From Pomacea canaliculata (Eukaryota; Mollusca; Gastropoda; Architaenioglossa; Ampullariidae), in contig NC_037599.1 of NCBI RefSeq assembly GCF_003073045.1, positions 930,001 through 994,000 on the forward strand: DNA of 64,000 nt, read 5' to 3'. Below, in pieces: positions 59,550-64,000 of the stretch (its first letter is position 1; every line of letters begins with the position of its first letter). The translations under genes and the position numbers were made by a program. The notes under the pieces were generated by a model. The model was not told where the DNA came from. It made no database searches and saw only the letters and a program-made list of their open reading frames with translations.

Positions 59550-61276
59550 GTAAAAATTGCCAGAAGTTAATATAATTATTATCCTATAACCAAACTGTAA
59601 ATGCCTAAACTATTTTTACATTCTGTAGTTTAAAGATCAGCCTAGAATTTGGGTTCATGTATTGACACATCACTTGTGGTATCACAGCCAGTGCGTCATG
59701 AACTATGTAGGACCAAGTATGAGATCCACATGAGGTTCCCCAGGAAACATTCTTACATAGAATGTGGTAAATTGCTTTATCTTAAGATACACTGGTTTGT
59801 TAGGTCATATTGACATGAGCTGTGAGATGGGGAAGTGGTTGCCCAAGCTAGCACCCGAGGCCAGAGATATACACAGCAGGTGTGAAACCTACGTGACATA
59901 CTTCACACAGTTGGTCTGATACCTAGATGACATACTGTAAACAGCTGTTGGAGTACCTTGCCCCTTAGAGTGTTGGAGAACAAAAAGGCTGCAAGGCAGA
60001 AGATACGACTACTGCTTTTAGCTCCAAAGCAGACGCCTGTTATCACCTCACTCATAGTGACAAGTTTTTTTAAAAATTACTGCTGAGATGGCTGTCCTTT
60101 GAATGCACGCATGCATCATTTTGTGTGTTTTTTTTTCTCTGTTGTATTTGTGCTTGAAAAATGTCATTTTTGTGACTTTTGTGTTGATAGCAGTTATCAC
60201 ATACAGGACTGTGGTTCGCATCAGATCTACTTCCACATTTCTCTTGATGGTGCATTTTGTTTACTGGCCAGGCCACCTCACTTTGGAATAGTCTGTTGTT
60301 AAGATCCACAAATATTGTGGCCACTATAGGTGCTTAAACCCGAGGATGCAAGCTCTTGGTGCAGGGAAGCTGTAAATGAATGCACAAGCCTCTAAGCTGA
60401 TTATACATTAGTGCAGGTGACTGTCATGCATAGTTTTGTAGGAGTGTGCTTACATAATGCAAATGTGTATGAGAGGTTTTATGTACAGATGGGATATAAA
60501 TTGGTGGCATATGGATACAAATACCAACACCCAGGTATTTTTGTTTTGTGTATGAAGGTGTTCATGCTTTTTTTTGTGTTTTTGGCGAGGCAGTAGCTTA
60601 TCCAGCTCGTAACACTTTTATTCTCATCAAAAGAAGTATTACATCACTTCAAACACAGGTCGTTGCTGATTGTTTTATTAAGAAATGACTTGCTTTTTTT
60701 AAAGAGCTAAAGTTTTGTATTGATCTTCACATAGCACTTCCCCCAATAGATTTGTTAAATGTGATTGCAGTTTTCCTAGTGTTAAAGACGTGATCTGAGA
60801 CAGATCTATCAAAAAGCATAGACTTAAAACCCAAAATAACTTGAGACTGCAAACAAGATTATGCGTCTCAAAGTTATTTAGAACTTTCAGTCTTTGGGCA
60901 ACTGATCTTGAACTGTCTGGATCATGAAATTCTTTGATGCAAGTTATTTCACAGTCTTAAGATGGATATTGTGAAAGTAGACATCAAAATACTTTGTCGA
61001 TATTTCCTGAGTATCTAGATACAGATAATACAGGATTCCAAGATGTACAGTAACATAAAAATAGGATTTTACGATGCAACTATTTTTAGATGCACACATG
61101 AGGTGTGTTGTGCCTTCTAGGAGCCAGGTGCACAATAGCAATGCACTAACAAAAAGCAGTGGGCTAAAAATAGGTGAACTGACTGCTTTGCCTTCACTAC
61201 CTAGCTACCATCTAGAGGTGTACAGGCCTTCTTCCAAAATGACATCTGATAACCCTCCTTATTAAGCCTTGCAAGG
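59550..61276. other. Intergenic stretch, no gene recognised
   Basis: Only short open frames without family resemblance, on both strands and overlapping one another around 60050-60320. No transposon ends seen. Confidence 0.4.
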
Positions 61277-61520
61277 TGACTGTTGCCTGTATAGCATAAT
61301 GGCCAGTTCTACATGACAGCTGCCAATTAAGCTACGACCATTTCTAGATAACAGTTGCCAGCTAAGCTACCATGGTTATGACCAGTTCAGCGTGACGGCT
61401 GCCAGCATAGCATGGTTACAGACTGTTTAGAATGATAGTTGCCAGGTAAGGTAGTTGGTCATGACCTGCTTTGGATGAGAACTTCCAGCTTAGCTAGCTT
61501 GTTTATGACCAGGTTAGTTT
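61277..61520. repeat. Degenerate minisatellite, about 55-60 bp unit, 4 copies
   Basis: Successive units share the pattern GACxxTTGCCAGxxxAGCTAx...ATGACCAGTT: see the repeated TGCCAATTAAGCTACGACCA, TGCCAGCTAAGCTACC, TGCCAGCATAGCATGG, TGCCAGGTAAGGTAG and TTCCAGCTTAGCTAG. Units differ by many substitutions, so the array is old. Confidence 0.7.
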
Positions 61521-62750
61521 GCTCCCATTGCAAAATGGTACAAACCTGTTGTTGAACAAATCAAACATGGGAATATTTTTTTTTGAATAAAAAAAAACTT
61601 TGGCAGGAGAATTTAGGAGAGGTGAAAAAGATAACTTTTTCTCCACATGCATATCTTAGGCTACATCAAACATATTTGTACTCCAATCAGAAACAGCAAT
61701 ATACATTTTTTATCACCTGCTCTAAATGAATAAAGGGGTGGGGAGTGGCATGTTAAACCACCATATCTGCAGCATGCAGTTTTCTTACCTATATGATTAT
61801 GTCCGTAAATAAATTTATAAAATATTCTTTAAGGACAACTTTGAATCATCAAAAGCCGCATCTTGATCTGATGTTTCTGAATGATCTTAGTGCTGAATCC
61901 TGAGACCAACATGGTTCCACAATATGCAGCAATCTACATAGACATACCGACTTTTTTATGCCCACATGAAAATAAAGGAAACCACTGGAGCCATTTTACA
62001 TTTCATGATAAAAGGACATACAAAGAACCTCTTAACTTAAGTCTCCATTTAGTATGAGGTGAACACATTACATTGCTACACGCAACTAAGCACAAAATCT
62101 ATTACCACGATATCAATAGTCACAAGATATATAAAATTGAACTTTTTAAAACATTCAAAGGCATTCATTCATGTTAAACATTCAGTTTCTGAAGTCTGAT
62201 ACAACTACAGAAATCTGTCATGGCCAGAAGATAAAGCATTTTGTTTTGAGCTAATGGTCAAACGTGAAAGGTCTCTGATCTAATTTGTACTTAACAATTG
62301 TGCATGTAACAATGCAGAACATGGCATACTTATAATTATGAAACATTTAATTTACCAATCTTTTTATAAACAACATAAAAATGCCAGTTATCATACACTG
62401 AATTATCTGTCAAAGTATGTCTACAATACACAACATGAAAATTCTTTAGTGATTACAGTTTACTGCATAAGACATGTCCTTACAGCATCCAAAGGGATTC
62501 TACTGCTTGGCAAGGTGTACAAAAAAAATCTGGTTTTGTGAATCCTCAGGCAAACTCAATACAGAGACATGACAAGACAGGATCACAAGAAATAGACTTT
62601 CTACAAGCTTGTCTTTCAAGACTTATATCCTGGATAGGACAGAAGTTACATGATCTAGTTAGCCAAAGGTCTGGTATTATCATGAGATCTCATCATTCTG
62701 GCCTATTTGTCTTCCAAAGTTTTCTTTAAAGCCTGCATTTTATTTGGGGT
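61521..62750. other. Intergenic stretch, no gene recognised
   Basis: AT-rich sequence with A and T runs (61577-61601). Nothing with gene or transposon structure is seen. Confidence 0.4.
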
Positions 62751-62789
62751 ATGTGCATATTCCCTCCCACAAAACAGTCACATATGGAC

Positions 62790-62913
62790 AAGGGGCATCC
62801 TCCTCTGTGCTACTAAGTAGTGGAACTCTCTTCCACATCACATTGGCCACTTGGACTCCAAGGCTACATTCAAATGCTCTCTGAAAACATATCTGTTCAC
62901 TTAGTACTATCCC
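62790..62913 (+). mobile_element. LINE C-terminal fragment (CR1/L2-like)
   Basis: WNSLPHHIGHLDSKATFKCS then LKTYLFT and a stop is the standard end block of L2/CR1-like proteins (LWNSLPxxIRxxxxxxxFKxxLKTxLF). Just upstream YGQGASSSVL in another frame matches the preceding YGxRAFSVxxPxLW block, so at least one frame change has occurred. Confidence 0.7.
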
Positions 62914-64000
62914 TGAATTACTATACTTAACTCCTGGCAACACTGTCATGCGAACCATCATGTAACGACTCCATCTTGCACTGTTTATAGGATCTACATC
63001 CCTTCATACCTTCATTTATTGCTTTACCTTCTACTATTGTACCTCATCTTTATGTTGTTCAGTGTGTCTATACGTACCTCGCCATCCACTGACAGTTATC
63101 TTTCATTTATCATTACTGGTCTGTGCAGAGAGTGCGATCTATTTTGGCCATGATGCTGTGCATTGTAAGTTAATACTATTATTTTATATTAAAATTCACT
63201 ATTATTGGAAGGTACACAAATTAAGCATCACCTTCAGTTTGAACATTTTTGTAATAGCTCATGAAAATAAAGCAAGAATTATAGGACCATTAAAATTGTG
63301 CAGCAATATGAGAATTATGATTGAAAAATAAACACTGGGATAGGCAGTGGTCAAAAAAAAAAAAAAAAGTTTTACACTGGGCTGCTTAAAATAAAATGTA
63401 AGATAAGTGTATAAAAAGAACTCTAGTGAGTTGGGAACACTGAATTTCAGACCATGATGCTGAAGTCATGCTAACACTACAGATCAACTTTAGATTTAGT
63501 GATAATGAATCTCAAAATAGATTTTACAATGATCTAGCCTGCTATATATATATATGACAACCAGTATCCCTGGATTACACAGAACACTTCAATGATGCTT
63601 CATCCTCACTACAAATTTGTCAAGGTGCCAAAATAATGTTCTTTTATTGATTGATAACGCTCTGCATATTTCAATGTTAATGTCATGCTTTAGTGGCATA
63701 CCTTCACTGCTGTTAGTGATCATAACTGCAGGACTACTGTGGCCTCAACATATTCTGAACAAACAATTTTCCATCTGATATTGCTGGTACATTTATGGTG
63801 CTTGCCACAAATATTTATGGACTACTGGCCACGATGTAAAGGACAGTATTTCCACCTCAGGTATGGATCTGCAGTGTATGCTTCAAATATCAGCAGCGTA
63901 TGCTGGGTAGGACCATCGCAAAATTACTGGTGCTGTAGAAACAAATGCTACAGCAAAATGTGTTTAAAAAGATCCACTAATCAAAACCTACTTAACATAA
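62914..64000. other. Right end of window, no gene recognised
   Basis: AT-rich sequence with an A run at 63353-63368 and a TA microsatellite at about 63543-63555. The 89-codon open frame at 63062-63331 has no recognisable features. Confidence 0.4.

Overview
The window is from an animal nuclear genome. It has spliced genes with GT-AG introns, AT-rich introns full of decayed transposons, and no operons or prokaryotic features. The gene content and the transposon load (RTE-like and CR1/L2/Rex1-like LINEs, many hAT-type MITEs, foldback elements) fit an invertebrate, probably a mollusc or other lophotrochozoan. That placement is inference from general resemblance only.

I reconstructed four protein-coding genes exon by exon from splice sites, reading frame and family motifs. 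(1) 3099-13816 (+) is an ESCO1/ESCO2-type cohesin acetyltransferase, 640 aa in 9 coding exons. (2) 14807-40909 (-) is a DDX43-like DEAD-box RNA helicase, 824 aa in 25 coding exons, with an N-terminal array KH - three CCHC knuckles - KH. (3) 50174-53994 (-) is a 183-aa protein of two KH domains. It shares exon phases and sequence with the N-terminus of gene 2 and looks like a helicase-less relative of it. (4) 54540-58442 (+) is MRGBP (Eaf7-like), a NuA4/TIP60 complex subunit, with an apparent one-base frame slip in its last exon. Genes 1 and 2 are tail to tail, with poly(A) signals within about 200 bp of each other. Genes 3 and 4 are head to head, with about 545 bp between start codons.

The rest is mostly repeats. 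Two almost full-length copies (about 3.24 kb each) of one RTE-like LINE, each with a perfect 12-bp target-site duplication, sit in opposite orientation in two introns of the helicase gene and flank its exons 12-16. Three long inverted-repeat (foldback) structures lie in a helicase intron (18004-18563), upstream of the helicase gene (41278-41892) and downstream of MRGBP (58692-59232). Several small DNA transposons have recognisable inverted ends, two of them with good 8-bp duplications typical of hAT. LINE fragments of several families are scattered throughout. 44.4-50.1 kb and 59.2-64 kb hold no gene I can support.

The four genes do not form a pathway. Two act on chromosomes (cohesion establishment, histone acetyltransferase complex) and two bind RNA. 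The most unusual biology is the KH/CCHC/KH helicase beside its KH-only relative, and the inverted LINE pair, which could fold helicase pre-mRNA and favour a circular RNA.
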